A stretch of 64,000 nucleotides of DNA from Piscinibacterium candidicorallinum. Lineage in GTDB: Bacteria > Pseudomonadota > Gammaproteobacteria > Burkholderiales > Burkholderiaceae_C. The translations under genes and the position numbers were made by a program. The notes beneath the pieces are model-generated. The model was not told where the DNA came from and searched no databases. It worked only from the letters and a program-made list of their open reading frames with translations. The DNA is taken from assembly GCF_047549485.1 (NCBI RefSeq), contig NZ_CP180191.1:2914001-2978000 (forward strand), given 5' to 3'. Below, piece by piece: positions 47,311 through 57,829 of this stretch (the first letter of the stretch is position 1; every line of letters starts with the position of its first letter).

Positions 47311-48590
47311 GCGACACCGATCCGATCCGCAGCACATCGGCCGCATGCAAGGAGCCCGCGGTCATCCGCGAACGCGGCCAGCACGAAGTCTTCTGCGGCC
47401 TGACAGGCATCATCTGGCTGCATCGCAAGATGCAGGATGCGTTCTTTCTTGTCGTCGGCTCACGGACCTGCGCACACCTGCTGCAGTCGGCCGCCGGCGT
47501 GATGATCTTCGCGGAGCCAAGGTTTGCCACCGCGATCATCGAAGATCGGGATCTCGCCGGCATCGCCGACGCCAACGACGAACTCGATCGCGTAGTGAAC
47601 CGGCTGCTGGAACGGCGCCCGGACATCCGCGTGCTATTTCTCGTCGGCTCTTGCCCCTCGGAAGTCATCAAACTCGACCTCGGCCGCGCCGCGCAACGAC
47701 TTGATGCCCGCCACGCGCGCAAGACACGCGTTCTGGCCTACTCCGGCAGCGGCATCGAGACCACATTTACACAGGGCGAAGACGCATGTCTGGCGGCGCT
47801 CGTGCCGGAAATGCCGCACGCGTCCTCGGATGCCAAGCGCCTGCTTGTCGTCGGTAGTCTTGCGGACATTGTCGAAGACCAGTTCAGCAGGCAATTCCAG
47901 CAACTTGGCATCGGACAGATCGACTATCTGCCCGGACGACGTGCATCCGAGCTGCCTGCCGTGGGGCCCGGTACGCGCTACCTGCTGGCGCAACCGTTCC
48001 TTGCCGAGACGGCACGGCTGCTGGAAGCGCGTGGAGCGCGCCGCATCGCAGCGCCGTTTCCGTTGGGTGAGGAGGGATCAGCACTCTGGTTTGAAGCTGC
48101 TGCGCGTGAGTTCGGGGTTCACAGTTCGGTGGCTCGGAACGCACTGCAGGCCGGGAGAGCCCGGGCGCGCGCCGCAGTGGCTCGGCACAAGCCCGCGCTT
48201 CAGGGCAAGCGCATCTTCTTCTTTCCGGACTCGCAGCTTGAGATCCCGCTGGCCCGCATGCTCGCCAGGGAGCTTGGCATGCAACTCTGTGAAGTCGGTA
48301 CGCCATACCTCCACCGGATCCACATGGCCGACGAGCTCACCCTGCTTCCGGAAGGTACGCAGCTGGCCGAAGGCCAGGACGTGGAGCGCCAGCTGGACCG
48401 ATGCTTTGCCTCCGGCGCGGATCTCGTCGTCTGCGGTCTCGGGCTTGCCAATCCGCTGGAGGCGCGAGGACTCGCGACCAAGTGGTCCATCGAGCTCGTG
48501 TTCTCACCCATTCAGGGCTTTGAGCAAGCCGGGGATCTGGCCGAGCTCTTCGCCCGCCCCTTCGTCCGACGTCTCAAGCTGGTCGCGTAG
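47307..48590 (+). CDS. bchN: Dark-operative protochlorophyllide reductase, subunit N
   Basis: Together with BchB forms the nitrogenase-like catalytic component that reduces protochlorophyllide ring D in the dark. 427 residues. The cluster ligands are visible in EVFCGLTG, GSRTCAHLLQ and LVGSCPSEVI. Start overlaps bchF; 12 nt before bchB. Confidence 0.95.
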   Translation: MSDTDPIRSTSAACKEPAVIRERGQHEVFCGLTGIIWLHRKMQDAFFLVVGSRTCAHLLQSAAGVMIFAEPRFATAIIEDRDLAGIADANDELDRVVNRLLERRPDIRVLFLVGSCPSEVIKLDLGRAAQRLDARHARKTRVLAYSGSGIETTFTQGEDACLAALVPEMPHASSDAKRLLVVGSLADIVEDQFSRQFQQLGIGQIDYLPGRRASELPAVGPGTRYLLAQPFLAETARLLEARGARRIAAPFPLGEEGSALWFEAAAREFGVHSSVARNALQAGRARARAAVARHKPALQGKRIFFFPDSQLEIPLARMLARELGMQLCEVGTPYLHRIHMADELTLLPEGTQLAEGQDVERQLDRCFASGADLVVCGLGLANPLEARGLATKWSIELVFSPIQGFEQAGDLAELFARPFVRRLKLVA

Positions 48591-48602
48591 CGGGGCTCAA
48601 GC

Positions 48603-50195
48603 ATGCAACTCACACTCTGGACCTACGAAGGACCGACCCACGTCGGCGCGATGCGGGTCGCCACGGCCATGCGTGATGTGCACTACGTTCTGCATGCACC
48701 CCAAGGGGACACCTACGCCGATCTGCTATTCACCATGATCGAGCGGCTGCCACGGCGCCCCCCGGTGACCTACACGACCTTCCAGGCACGGGATCTCGGC
48801 AAGGACACGGCGCAGCTGTTCAAGCACGCAGCGGCAGAGGCCAATGAGCGCTTCCAGCCAGCCGCGATGCTTGTCGGCGCATCCTGCACTGGCGAACTGA
48901 TCCAGGACGACCCCGCAGGGCTTGCCGCTGCACTGGGGCTGTCGATCCCGGTTGTGCCACTGGAACTCCCTTCGTACCAGAAGAAGGAGAACTGGGCGGC
49001 TGCGGAGACGTTCTATCAGCTGGTTCGTCATCTGGCGCGTGCAGGCTCAACGGGCGATCTGCCCGAAACACCGACGTGCAACATTCTCGGTCCGACGGCC
49101 CTCGGCTTCAGGCATCGCGACGATGTCCGCGAGATCGAGAGCCTGCTGCGAAGCATCGGTATTCGAGTCAATGTGATCGCACCACTCGGCGCGTCAGTCG
49201 CGGATCTGAGGCGTTTGGGTGAGGCTCACTTCAATGTCGTGCTCTACCCCGAAACGGGTGCGATGGCAGCACAGTGGCTCCAGCGAAATCACAAGCAGCC
49301 CTTCACGCGGACAGTACCGATCGGTGTCCGCGCCACGGAGGCGTTTGTGCGCGAGGTAGCGCAGCTCGCGGGGCTGGACGCAGACATCGCACTCCGGCAG
49401 GCACAAGCGGCACATCCCGCACGATCCCGTTGGTACAGCCGCTCCGTGGACTCGACCTACCTCACTGGCAAGCGAGTCTTTGTGTTCGGCGACGCGAGCC
49501 ATGCCGTGGCTGCGGCACGGGTGGCCAGCGAGGAGATGGGATTCAAGGTCGTCGGTCTGGGAACCTACAGCAGGGAGTTTGCCCGCGAAGTGCGCGACGC
49601 TGCTGCACAGCACGGCGTTGAGCCCTTAATCACGGATGACTATCTCGAGGTCGAGCAGCAGATCGCCGCCTTGCAGCCCGAATTGGTGCTTGGCACTCAG
49701 ATGGAACGGCACATTGCCAAGCGCCTCGGCATTCCATGCACGGTGATTTCCGCACCGGTTCACGTTCAGGACTTTCCCGCACGCTACGCCCCTCAAATGG
49801 GCTACGAGGGTGCGAATGTGCTTTTCGACACCTGGGTCCACCCACTGATGATGGGCCTGGAGGAGCACCTGCTGCTGATGTTTCGCAGCGACTTCGAATT
49901 CAACGACACCGCCCCGGCTTCCCACCTCGGCCATGCAAACGCACAGCGGGAGCCCGAAGGCGCCACCAGCCCGCTCGTACCCGCCACGCGCGAGTCCACC
50001 CCTGCCTCGGACCTCGCGGCGGATCCGATTCTGGTCACACAGTGGTCGACCGATGCCGAACGCGAACTGGGCAAGATTCCCTTCTTCGTGCGCGGCAAGG
50101 CACGGCGCAACACCGAGCGGTACGCGCAAGAACGCGGCGTGCCTTTGATCACCATCGAGACGCTCTACGATGCCAAAGCCCACTTCAGCCGCTGA
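48603..50195 (+). CDS. bchB: Dark-operative protochlorophyllide reductase, subunit B
   Basis: Partner of BchN. 530 residues with the N-terminal TLWTYEGPTHVGAMRVATAM and the PQGDTYADLLF segment (Asp cluster ligand). The C-terminal domain (ELGKIPFFVRGKARRNTERY) closes the protein. Between the core and that domain lies a 35-residue Pro/Ala/Ser-rich linker (residues about 445-478) that makes it longer than most. The gene overlaps bchH by 26 nt. Confidence 0.95.
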   Translation: MQLTLWTYEGPTHVGAMRVATAMRDVHYVLHAPQGDTYADLLFTMIERLPRRPPVTYTTFQARDLGKDTAQLFKHAAAEANERFQPAAMLVGASCTGELIQDDPAGLAAALGLSIPVVPLELPSYQKKENWAAAETFYQLVRHLARAGSTGDLPETPTCNILGPTALGFRHRDDVREIESLLRSIGIRVNVIAPLGASVADLRRLGEAHFNVVLYPETGAMAAQWLQRNHKQPFTRTVPIGVRATEAFVREVAQLAGLDADIALRQAQAAHPARSRWYSRSVDSTYLTGKRVFVFGDASHAVAAARVASEEMGFKVVGLGTYSREFAREVRDAAAQHGVEPLITDDYLEVEQQIAALQPELVLGTQMERHIAKRLGIPCTVISAPVHVQDFPARYAPQMGYEGANVLFDTWVHPLMMGLEEHLLLMFRSDFEFNDTAPASHLGHANAQREPEGATSPLVPATRESTPASDLAADPILVTQWSTDAERELGKIPFFVRGKARRNTERYAQERGVPLITIETLYDAKAHFSR

Positions 50196-53100
50196 GCGCG
50201 CACGCGCCGGGCTGCCCGGCGTCCGCGTCGTGATCGTCACGATGGACAGCCACTTGGTCAGCGCGGTGCAGCGCGCACGCAGTCTGCTTTCGCGCCGCCT
50301 ACCCGGGCTGACGCTCACGATTCACGCCGCGTCCGAGTGGGGCGACAGCCCGGAACAGCTGAAGGCTTGCCTGGACGACATTGCGCGTGGCGACATCGTC
50401 ATCGCGACCATGCTCTTCATGGAAGACCACTTTCAGCCGGTGCTGGCTGCGCTGCAGGCCCGCCGCGAACACTGTGATGCGATGGTCTGCGCACTCTGTG
50501 CATCGGAAGTCATGCGACTGACTCGCATGGGTCGCTTCAGCATGGACCGTGGCATGAGCGGCCCGCTCGCCTTGCTGCGCAAGCTGCGCGGCAAGCCTGA
50601 CGGTGATCGCAAGCCTCGTTCTGCAGGCGCGCAACAAATGCGCATGCTGCGCCGACTGCCCCAGATCCTGCGCTTCATTCCAGGCACCGCCCAAGACGTG
50701 CGGGCCTACTTCATCTGCCTTCAGTACTGGCTGGCAGGTTCGCAGCAGAACGTGGTCAATCTGGTGCATTACCTGGTGGATCGCTACGCCGATGGACCGC
50801 GCTACGGATACCGAGGGCTGGCCAAGCCGGAAGCACCAGCCGAGTACCCGGAAGTGGCTCTGTACCACCCGCGGATGCCGGAGCGCTTTTCGGAGTCCAT
50901 CAGCGCTCTTCCCAAGGTGGCGACCACCGGACAACGCGGCCGGGTGGGTCTGCTACTGATGCGCTCGTATCTGCTTGCCGGCAACACGGCCCACTACGAC
51001 GGCGTGATCGCAGCGCTTGAGGCGAGGGGTCTTCAGGTGGTGCCGGCGTTCGCCAGCGGTCTCGACGCGCGGCCGGCGATCGAGTCCTACTTCCATGCAC
51101 CTGGTCAGGCACCCAGTATTGACGCGCTCGTCTCGTTGACCGGCTTCTCGTTGATCGGCGGGCCGGCTTACAACGATGCCAAGACCGCAGAGCAGGTACT
51201 CGCTGCGCTGGATGTGCCATATCTCGCAGTCACCCCGGTGGAGTTCCAGAGTCTCGAGCAGTGGGGCGGTTCAGACCGTGGGCTGCTGCCGGTGGAAAGC
51301 ACCATGATGGTGGCCATTCCGGAGCTCGATGGCTCCACGGGTTCGATGGTGTATGGCGGTCGGCCCGAGGGCGCAGGGCGCAAGTGCACCGGCTGTGAAC
51401 GTGCATGCAGTTTCGAGAGCAGCGAAGCCGATCACGACATGCAGGTCTGCTCCGAGCGCGCCGATGCGCTTGCCGCGCGGGTGGCGCGGCTTGTCGATCT
51501 GCGCCGGTCGCAGCGCGCTGAGCGACGCGTCGCGACGGTGATCTTCAACTTCCCGCCCAATGCCGGCAACACCGGCACGGCGGCCTACCTCGGCGTCTTC
51601 GAGTCGCTGTTCAACACGCTCAACGCGCTGAAGCAGGCGGGCTATACCGTTGATGTACCCGAGAGTGTGGACAGCCTGCGGCAACGCGTGATTGACGGGA
51701 ATGCAGGGCGATATGGCGCGACCGCAAACGTCCATGCCCTGATCCCGGTCGACGATCACGTACGGCGTGAGCGCTGGCTCAAGGATATCGAGGCACAGTG
51801 GGGCGCTGCGCCCGGCAGGCAGCAGTCCAACGGGCAGTCCATCTTCGTGCTCGGCGAGCGCTTCGGAAATGTGTTTGTCGGCATTCAGCCTGGGTTTGGA
51901 TACGAAGGCGACCCGATGCGCCTGCTGTTCGAGCGCGGCTTTGCTCCGACCCATGCCTTCTCGGCGTTCTACCGCTGGATTCGCGAGGACTTTGCAGCCC
52001 ATGCCGTCCTGCACTTTGGTACACACGGAGCGCTGGAGTTCATGCCAGGCAAGCAGACGGGCCTAACTGCGACATGCTGGCCCGACCGACTGATCGGCGA
52101 TCTGCCGAACTTCTATCTGTACGCAGCGAACAACCCGTCTGAAGGCGCGATCGCTAAGCGCCGCGCGGCAGCGACTCTGGTGAGCTACCTCACGCCACCG
52201 GTGACTCAGGCAGGGCTGTACCGCGACTTGATCGACCTCAAGGCGTCGCTGGATCGATGGCGCTCACTGGGTGAAGACGCCGCCGGTGAGCGCGACGCCC
52301 TGGCCGCCTTGATCCAGTCTCAGGCCGCTTTGCTTGAACTGGTGCCCGGCGCCCCGGCGTGGCGCGCGTCCGAACATGGCGCAATCGATGCGCTCACGGA
52401 TCGTGTACTCGAGCTCGAGTACACGTTGATTCCGCACGGACTGCACGTCGTCGGACGCGTTGCGCCTGAGTCAGAGCGCGATGATCTGCTCGCCGCCTAC
52501 GCCCAGGGTCAGTGTTCGACACTGGGCAGCGACGCGTGGCGAAACCTGATTCAAAGCGTACGCAGCGCGACCAACCCCACCGGAGTGTCCGCTCGCCTTG
52601 CAAACGAAGGGCGACTGGCGCTCGAGGATGCCACAAGGCTGGTGGCTGATCTCGCGAAGATGGACGCGCTGCTGCAAGGCAATCACGAGATCGAAGGCTT
52701 GCTGCACGCACTTGACGGTCGCTTTGTTCGGCCCGCGCCGGGCGGCGATCTCCTGCGCTCGGCGGACGTCCTTCCCACAGGACGAAATCTGCATGGATTC
52801 GATCCGTTCCGCCTGCCCAGCGCATTTGCCGTACAGGACGGTGCGCGTCAGGCCGAGCGCCTGCTGCAGCGGCATCTGAACGACGGTCATGCGTTTCCGG
52901 AATCCGTGGCGATGGTGCTCTGGGGCACCGACAACCTCAAGACCGAAGGCAGTCCGGTCGCGCAGGCCCTTGCACTCATGGGTGCAACACCTCGGTTCGA
53001 CAGCTACGGGCGCCTGGCAGGTGCCAGCCTGATTCCGCTCGCGCAGCTCGGCCGGCCCCGGATCGACGTGATGATCACGCTGTCCGGCATCTTCCGGGAT

Positions 53101-53994
53101 CTGCTCCCCTTGCAGGTCCGGATGCTGGCCGAAGCCGCGTGGCTGGCTGCTTCAGCCGACGAGCCTGAAGCGCAGAACTTCGTACGCAAGCACGCCCTCG
53201 CCTACCAGGCCGAGCATGGCGGTGAACTGGAGACGGCCGCGCTGCGAGTCTTCGGCAATGCCGAAGGCGCGTATGGCGCAAACATCAACATGCTGATCGA
53301 CAGCAGTGCCTGGGATGGCGAAGACGAGCTCGCCGAGGCCTACACGCGCCGCAAGGGCTTTGCCTATGGCCGTAACGGTCGCCCCGTCAAGCAACCGGTG
53401 CTGCTCGACAGCGTGCTGTCCCGGGTGGAACTGGCGTACCAGAACCTGGATTCGATCGAGCTGGGCGTGACCACGATCGACACCTACTTTGACACCCTGG
53501 GCGGGGTCAGCCGCGCGGTGCGCCGGGCCAAGCTGAGCGCGGGCATCAGCAGCGGAGAAGCCGCGCCGGTCTACATCGGCGACCAGACCCGCGGCGATGG
53601 CGCCGTGCGCACGCTATCTGAACAGGTTGCACTGGAGACCCGCACCAGGATGCTCAACCCCAAGTGGTACGAGGGGATGCTTGAGCACGGCTATGAAGGC
53701 GTACGCCAGATCGAGCTGCACATCACCAACACCATGGGTTGGTCTGCCACCACGGGGCAGGTCCAGCCCTGGGTGTATCAGCAGCTGACGCAGACCTTCA
53801 TGCTTGACCCGGCAATGCGCGAACGACTCGCGCGTCTGAACCCCACCGCCTCGGCCAAGGTTGCGAATCGTCTGCTCGAGGCGTCGGAGCGTCAGTACTG
53901 GAAGCCCGAAGCTCATGTACTCGAGGCGCTGCGTCGTGCGGGTGAGGAACTGGAAGACCGAATCGAAGGCGTCTTTGAAGGAAGCACCGCATGA
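50170..53994 (+). CDS. bchH: Magnesium chelatase, subunit H
   Basis: The porphyrin-binding subunit that inserts Mg2+ into protoporphyrin IX with BchI and BchD (not in this window). 1274 residues, full family length; marks include VVIVTMDSHLVSAVQRARS near the start, TVIFNFPPNAGNTGTAAYL, FGTHGALEFMPGKQTGL and NINMLIDSSAW. Start overlaps bchB; stop overlaps bchL. Confidence 0.97.
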   Translation: MPKPTSAAERARAGLPGVRVVIVTMDSHLVSAVQRARSLLSRRLPGLTLTIHAASEWGDSPEQLKACLDDIARGDIVIATMLFMEDHFQPVLAALQARREHCDAMVCALCASEVMRLTRMGRFSMDRGMSGPLALLRKLRGKPDGDRKPRSAGAQQMRMLRRLPQILRFIPGTAQDVRAYFICLQYWLAGSQQNVVNLVHYLVDRYADGPRYGYRGLAKPEAPAEYPEVALYHPRMPERFSESISALPKVATTGQRGRVGLLLMRSYLLAGNTAHYDGVIAALEARGLQVVPAFASGLDARPAIESYFHAPGQAPSIDALVSLTGFSLIGGPAYNDAKTAEQVLAALDVPYLAVTPVEFQSLEQWGGSDRGLLPVESTMMVAIPELDGSTGSMVYGGRPEGAGRKCTGCERACSFESSEADHDMQVCSERADALAARVARLVDLRRSQRAERRVATVIFNFPPNAGNTGTAAYLGVFESLFNTLNALKQAGYTVDVPESVDSLRQRVIDGNAGRYGATANVHALIPVDDHVRRERWLKDIEAQWGAAPGRQQSNGQSIFVLGERFGNVFVGIQPGFGYEGDPMRLLFERGFAPTHAFSAFYRWIREDFAAHAVLHFGTHGALEFMPGKQTGLTATCWPDRLIGDLPNFYLYAANNPSEGAIAKRRAAATLVSYLTPPVTQAGLYRDLIDLKASLDRWRSLGEDAAGERDALAALIQSQAALLELVPGAPAWRASEHGAIDALTDRVLELEYTLIPHGLHVVGRVAPESERDDLLAAYAQGQCSTLGSDAWRNLIQSVRSATNPTGVSARLANEGRLALEDATRLVADLAKMDALLQGNHEIEGLLHALDGRFVRPAPGGDLLRSADVLPTGRNLHGFDPFRLPSAFAVQDGARQAERLLQRHLNDGHAFPESVAMVLWGTDNLKTEGSPVAQALALMGATPRFDSYGRLAGASLIPLAQLGRPRIDVMITLSGIFRDLLPLQVRMLAEAAWLAASADEPEAQNFVRKHALAYQAEHGGELETAALRVFGNAEGAYGANINMLIDSSAWDGEDELAEAYTRRKGFAYGRNGRPVKQPVLLDSVLSRVELAYQNLDSIELGVTTIDTYFDTLGGVSRAVRRAKLSAGISSGEAAPVYIGDQTRGDGAVRTLSEQVALETRTRMLNPKWYEGMLEHGYEGVRQIELHITNTMGWSATTGQVQPWVYQQLTQTFMLDPAMRERLARLNPTASAKVANRLLEASERQYWKPEAHVLEALRRAGEELEDRIEGVFEGSTA

Positions 53995-54899
53995 CCATGA
54001 CCCACATCCCCGTGACGGAGATCCAGCGAACGCGTCGCGCCGATGGCGAAGGCAGCGTGCAGGTTCAGCTCGACCCGAGTCTCAAGATTGGCAATGCCAA
54101 GGTATTTGCGATCTATGGAAAGGGCGGCATCGGCAAGAGCACGACCTCCAGCAACCTCTCTGTCGCATTCAGCAAGCTGGGCAAGCGTGTGCTGCAGATC
54201 GGTTGCGACCCCAAGCATGACTCGACATTCACGCTGACCAAGAAGTTGATGCCCACGGTCATTGACGTGCTGGAGTCCGTCAACTTTCACGCCGAGGAGC
54301 TGCGCCCGGAAGACTTCGTCTACGAGGGATACAACGGCGTGATGTGCGTGGAAGCCGGCGGCCCGCCGGCGGGTACCGGCTGCGGTGGGTACGTGGTCGG
54401 CCAGACCGTCAAGCTCCTCAAGGAGCACCACCTGCTCGAAGACACGGACGTCGTGATCTTCGACGTGCTCGGCGATGTCGTTTGCGGCGGATTTGCCGCC
54501 CCCCTGCAGCACGCGGATCGCGCACTGATCGTGACCGCCAATGATTTCGACTCGATCTTCGCGATGAACCGCATCGTGCAGGCGATCGGTGCGAAGGCCA
54601 AGAACTACAACGTCCGGCTCGGGGGCGTGATTGCCAACCGCAGTGCGGCCACGGATCAGATCGACAAGTTCAACGAACGCATCGGCCTGCGCACCATGGC
54701 GCGCTTCCCTGATCTCGACGTGATTCGCCGCAGCCGCCTGAAGAAGGCCACCCTCTTCGAGATGGAAGCCTCTCCGGAACTGGAAGCCGTACAGAACGAG
54801 TACCTGCGCCTTGCGGCGTCTCTCTGGGTCGGTACCGAGCCGCTCTATGCAGAGCCGATGAAGGATCGCGAGATCTTTGATCTTCTGGGATTCGACTGA
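53991..54899 (+). CDS. bchL: Dark-operative protochlorophyllide reductase, iron protein L
   Basis: The NifH-like ATP-dependent reductase that feeds electrons to BchNB. 302 residues; Walker A YGKGGIGKSTTSSNLS, cluster Cys in GTGCGGYVVG and FDVLGDVVCGGFAAP, both conserved. Start overlaps bchH (ATGA). Confidence 0.97.
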   Translation: MTMTHIPVTEIQRTRRADGEGSVQVQLDPSLKIGNAKVFAIYGKGGIGKSTTSSNLSVAFSKLGKRVLQIGCDPKHDSTFTLTKKLMPTVIDVLESVNFHAEELRPEDFVYEGYNGVMCVEAGGPPAGTGCGGYVVGQTVKLLKEHHLLEDTDVVIFDVLGDVVCGGFAAPLQHADRALIVTANDFDSIFAMNRIVQAIGAKAKNYNVRLGGVIANRSAATDQIDKFNERIGLRTMARFPDLDVIRRSRLKKATLFEMEASPELEAVQNEYLRLAASLWVGTEPLYAEPMKDREIFDLLGFD

Positions 54900-54901
54900 T
54901 C

Positions 54902-55600
54902 ATGCACACGACCTACCAGCAACGCCGCGGCCAGATAGAAACCTATTTCGACCGCACTGCCGCCCAGGCGTGGGAGAGGCTGACGTCCAATGCACCGGTC
55001 GGGCGCATCCGACGTACGGTGCGTGCGGGTCGCGACCAGATGCGCGCGACCCTGCTCTCCTGGCTGCCTGCGGACCTGAACGGCATGCGCATCCTGGATG
55101 CCGGCTGCGGCACCGGGGCGTTTGCAGTGGAGGCTGCGCGCCGTGGAGCGCGCGTGGTTGCCATCGACCTGTCGCCCACGCTGGTCGCCATTGCTCAGGA
55201 ACGCATGCCAAGGGATCTCGGCACCGGCAGCATTCAGTTTCTTTCCGGCGACATGCTGAACCCAGGGCTGGGAAGCTTCGACCACGTGGTCGGCATGGAC
55301 TCGCTGATCCACTACAACGCCGCGGACGCAGTGCGGATCATTCGCTCGCTGGCTGAACGGACAGAGCATTCCATCTGCTTCACATTCGCCCCAAAGACCC
55401 CGCTTCTTGCGGTGATGCACTCGGTGGGCAAGCTCTTCCCCAAGGCAGATCGTGCACCATCCATCGAGCCCGTTGGCGAACAGCGTTTGATCCGGTACCT
55501 GCGCAGCGAACCGCTGCTGCGGGGCTGGAGCCCAAAGCGCATGGAGCGCATCTCCAGCGGCTTCTACACCAGCCAGGCTCTGGAGCTCGTTCGTCGATGA
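54902..55600 (+). CDS. bchM: Magnesium-protoporphyrin O-methyltransferase
   Basis: Methylates Mg-protoporphyrin IX with SAM. 232 residues with SAM motif I (ILDAGCGTGAFAVEAARRG) and DLSPTLV; C-terminal part KRMERISSGFYTSQALE typical of BchM. Overlaps lhaA by 4 nt. Product goes to AcsF encoded in the same run. Confidence 0.95.
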   Translation: MHTTYQQRRGQIETYFDRTAAQAWERLTSNAPVGRIRRTVRAGRDQMRATLLSWLPADLNGMRILDAGCGTGAFAVEAARRGARVVAIDLSPTLVAIAQERMPRDLGTGSIQFLSGDMLNPGLGSFDHVVGMDSLIHYNAADAVRIIRSLAERTEHSICFTFAPKTPLLAVMHSVGKLFPKADRAPSIEPVGEQRLIRYLRSEPLLRGWSPKRMERISSGFYTSQALELVRR

Positions 55601-57048
55601 ACAAGACGCGGCGCTTCTCGAATATGTGGCTGCGGATCAGTCCGCGGCTGCTGCCGTTTGCCGATGCGGCAACGGAGGAGTTGCCGCTTGCCCGCTTGCT
55701 GCGTCTGTCCCTGTTCCAGGTGTCCGTCGGCATGGCGACCGTACTGCTGATCGGCACGCTCAACCGCGTCATGATCGTCGAGATGGGCATGTCGGCCTGG
55801 CTGGTTTCGCTCATGGTCGCCATCCCGCTGGTGTTCGCTCCGTTTCGCGCCATCATCGGCTTCAAGTCCGATACGCATCGCTCCGTACTCGGCTGGCGTC
55901 GCGTGCCTTTCATCTGGTTCGGCACGCTGGCGCAGTTCGGCGGGCTGGCCATCATGCCCTTCGCACTCATCATCATGTCGGGTGACACCACCGGGCCCGC
56001 CTGGGTTGGCACGGCGGCCGCAGCGCTGGCTTTCCTGCTCACTGGCGCGGGCATGCAGATCACGCAGACTGCGGGTCTGGCGCTGGCCTGCGACCTCGCC
56101 CCCAAGGCTGCACGTCCCAGAGTCGTTGCGCTCATGTACGTCATGTTGCTGGTAGGCATGGTGGCCTGCGGGGTGGTGTTCGGTCATCTTCTGGCCAACT
56201 TTTCGCAGGTTCGGCTGATCCAGGTGGTGCAGGGCGCAGCAGAGCTCACTCTGTTCCTCAACTTGATTGCCGCATGGAAGCAGGAGCCGCGCGTCCGGGG
56301 CCGTGTGTTCACTGAGGCGGAGCTGAGCTTTCGCCAGAGCTGGCAGGTGTTTGCACAGGCCCCCACCGCCATGCGCTTCCTGGTCATGCTCGGCTTGGGT
56401 ACGGCTGCGTTCAATATGCAGGACATCATCCTCGAACCCTACGGCGGCGAGATTCTCAAGCTGCCCGTCGGCTCGACCACGACCCTCACTGCACTCATGG
56501 CCTTTGGCGCGCTGGTTGCCTTTGGGCTTGCGGCGCGGTGGCTGGCGCGGGGCATGGATCCGTACCGCGTGGCGGGCGCTGGCGTGCTGGTTGGGGTGGT
56601 GGCGTTTTCTGCAGTGATCTTTGCTGCGCCGACGCAGATGCCCTGGCTGTTCCGGCTGGGTGCGACCCTGATCGGATTCGGTGGCGGCTTGTTCGGCGTG
56701 AGCACGCTGACCGCGGCAATGAGTCTTGACGATCGCGGCCTCAATGGCATGGCACTCGGTGCCTGGGGTGCCGTGCAGGCCGCCTGCGCCGGCACGGCCA
56801 TCGCCGTGGGCGGTGCACTGCGCGATGTTGCATCAACCCTGGCGACACAAGGCGCATTCGGACCGGCTCTGGTCGATCCCGCGACCGGCTACAGCATGGT
56901 CTACCACCTTGAAATTGGTTTGTTGTTTGCGACGCTTGTCGCACTCGGTCCGCTCGTTCGCTCCCGGCGTGCGGTCAGATCCACCCCGCAGGACCTCGGC
57001 GCAGCCGGGGCCTCGGCCGAGCCACTTGGTACACGACTACAGGCATAG
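55597..57048 (+). CDS. lhaA: PucC-family assembly protein, LhaA type
   Basis: A 483-residue, 12-helix MFS protein. It lies between bchM and puhA, the position of lhaA (orf1696) in Rhodobacter, whose product helps assemble the LH1 antenna. Typical segment: GTLNRVMIVEMGMSAWLV and DIILEPYGGEILKLPVG. About 7 residues before the helices begin are cytoplasmic. Confidence 0.92.
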   Translation: MNKTRRFSNMWLRISPRLLPFADAATEELPLARLLRLSLFQVSVGMATVLLIGTLNRVMIVEMGMSAWLVSLMVAIPLVFAPFRAIIGFKSDTHRSVLGWRRVPFIWFGTLAQFGGLAIMPFALIIMSGDTTGPAWVGTAAAALAFLLTGAGMQITQTAGLALACDLAPKAARPRVVALMYVMLLVGMVACGVVFGHLLANFSQVRLIQVVQGAAELTLFLNLIAAWKQEPRVRGRVFTEAELSFRQSWQVFAQAPTAMRFLVMLGLGTAAFNMQDIILEPYGGEILKLPVGSTTTLTALMAFGALVAFGLAARWLARGMDPYRVAGAGVLVGVVAFSAVIFAAPTQMPWLFRLGATLIGFGGGLFGVSTLTAAMSLDDRGLNGMALGAWGAVQAACAGTAIAVGGALRDVASTLATQGAFGPALVDPATGYSMVYHLEIGLLFATLVALGPLVRSRRAVRSTPQDLGAAGASAEPLGTRLQA

Positions 57049-57058
57049 GAGAAAAGTC

Positions 57059-57829
57059 ATGGGAACCGGCGCCATCACGCAGTATGTCGACGTCGCACAG
57101 ATCGTGCTGTACGTCTTCTGGATCTTCTTCTTCTGGCTCGTGGTCTATCTGACCGTGGAGAGCAAGCGCGAGGGCTTTCCGCTCGAGGCAAGCCATACCG
57201 ACAAGCGCCTGCTGCCAGGCATCCTGCCGATGCCCAAGCCCAAGACCTATCTGCTGCCGCACGGTGGCAGCGTGACGGTGCCCAATGACAAGGTGTCGCC
57301 ACAGGTGCTCAAGGCGCAGGAAGTGCAGCCCTGGGGCGGCGCGCCGATCGAGCCGACCGGAAATCCGATGCTCGACGGCGTTGGCCCCGGCGCCTATGCA
57401 GACCGCGCTGATGTGCCCGATCAGATGCTTGATGGCAGTCCGAAGATCGTGCCGCTGGCCGCTGCCAAGGGGTTCAGCATCCCCAAGCAGGACCGCAGCC
57501 CGATCGGCATGACGGTCTACGGCGCGGACGACGAACCTGCGGGACCCGTAACCGAGATCTGGGTGGATCAGATGGAGATGATGATCCGCTTCCTCGAAGT
57601 CACCACCGGCACAGGGGATGCCAAGCGACAGGTGCTGGTGCCGATCAACTTCACACGCATCGGTCGCAACGACATCACGGTGCGCGCCATCCTGGCACGC
57701 CACTTTGCGTCCATTCCCGGCATCCGGACCGCGGGCCAGATCACGCTGCTGGAAGAAGAGAAGATCATGGCCTACTTCGGCGGCGGCACCCTGTACGCCA
57801 CGCCGGACCGCCAGGAGCCCCTGCTGTGA
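57059..57829 (+). CDS. puhA: Photosynthetic reaction centre H subunit
   Basis: Stabilises the L/M core and conducts protons to the QB site. 256 residues: a single membrane helix (residues ~12-32, VLYVFWIFFFWLVVYLTVE), followed by the conserved REGFPLE and a PRC-barrel domain (DQMEMMIRFLEV... EEEKIMAYFGGGTLYATP). Start ATG 57059 with AGGAGAAAAG before it; the frame is open much further upstream inside lhaA, which is not coding. Confidence 0.97.
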   Translation: MGTGAITQYVDVAQIVLYVFWIFFFWLVVYLTVESKREGFPLEASHTDKRLLPGILPMPKPKTYLLPHGGSVTVPNDKVSPQVLKAQEVQPWGGAPIEPTGNPMLDGVGPGAYADRADVPDQMLDGSPKIVPLAAAKGFSIPKQDRSPIGMTVYGADDEPAGPVTEIWVDQMEMMIRFLEVTTGTGDAKRQVLVPINFTRIGRNDITVRAILARHFASIPGIRTAGQITLLEEEKIMAYFGGGTLYATPDRQEPLL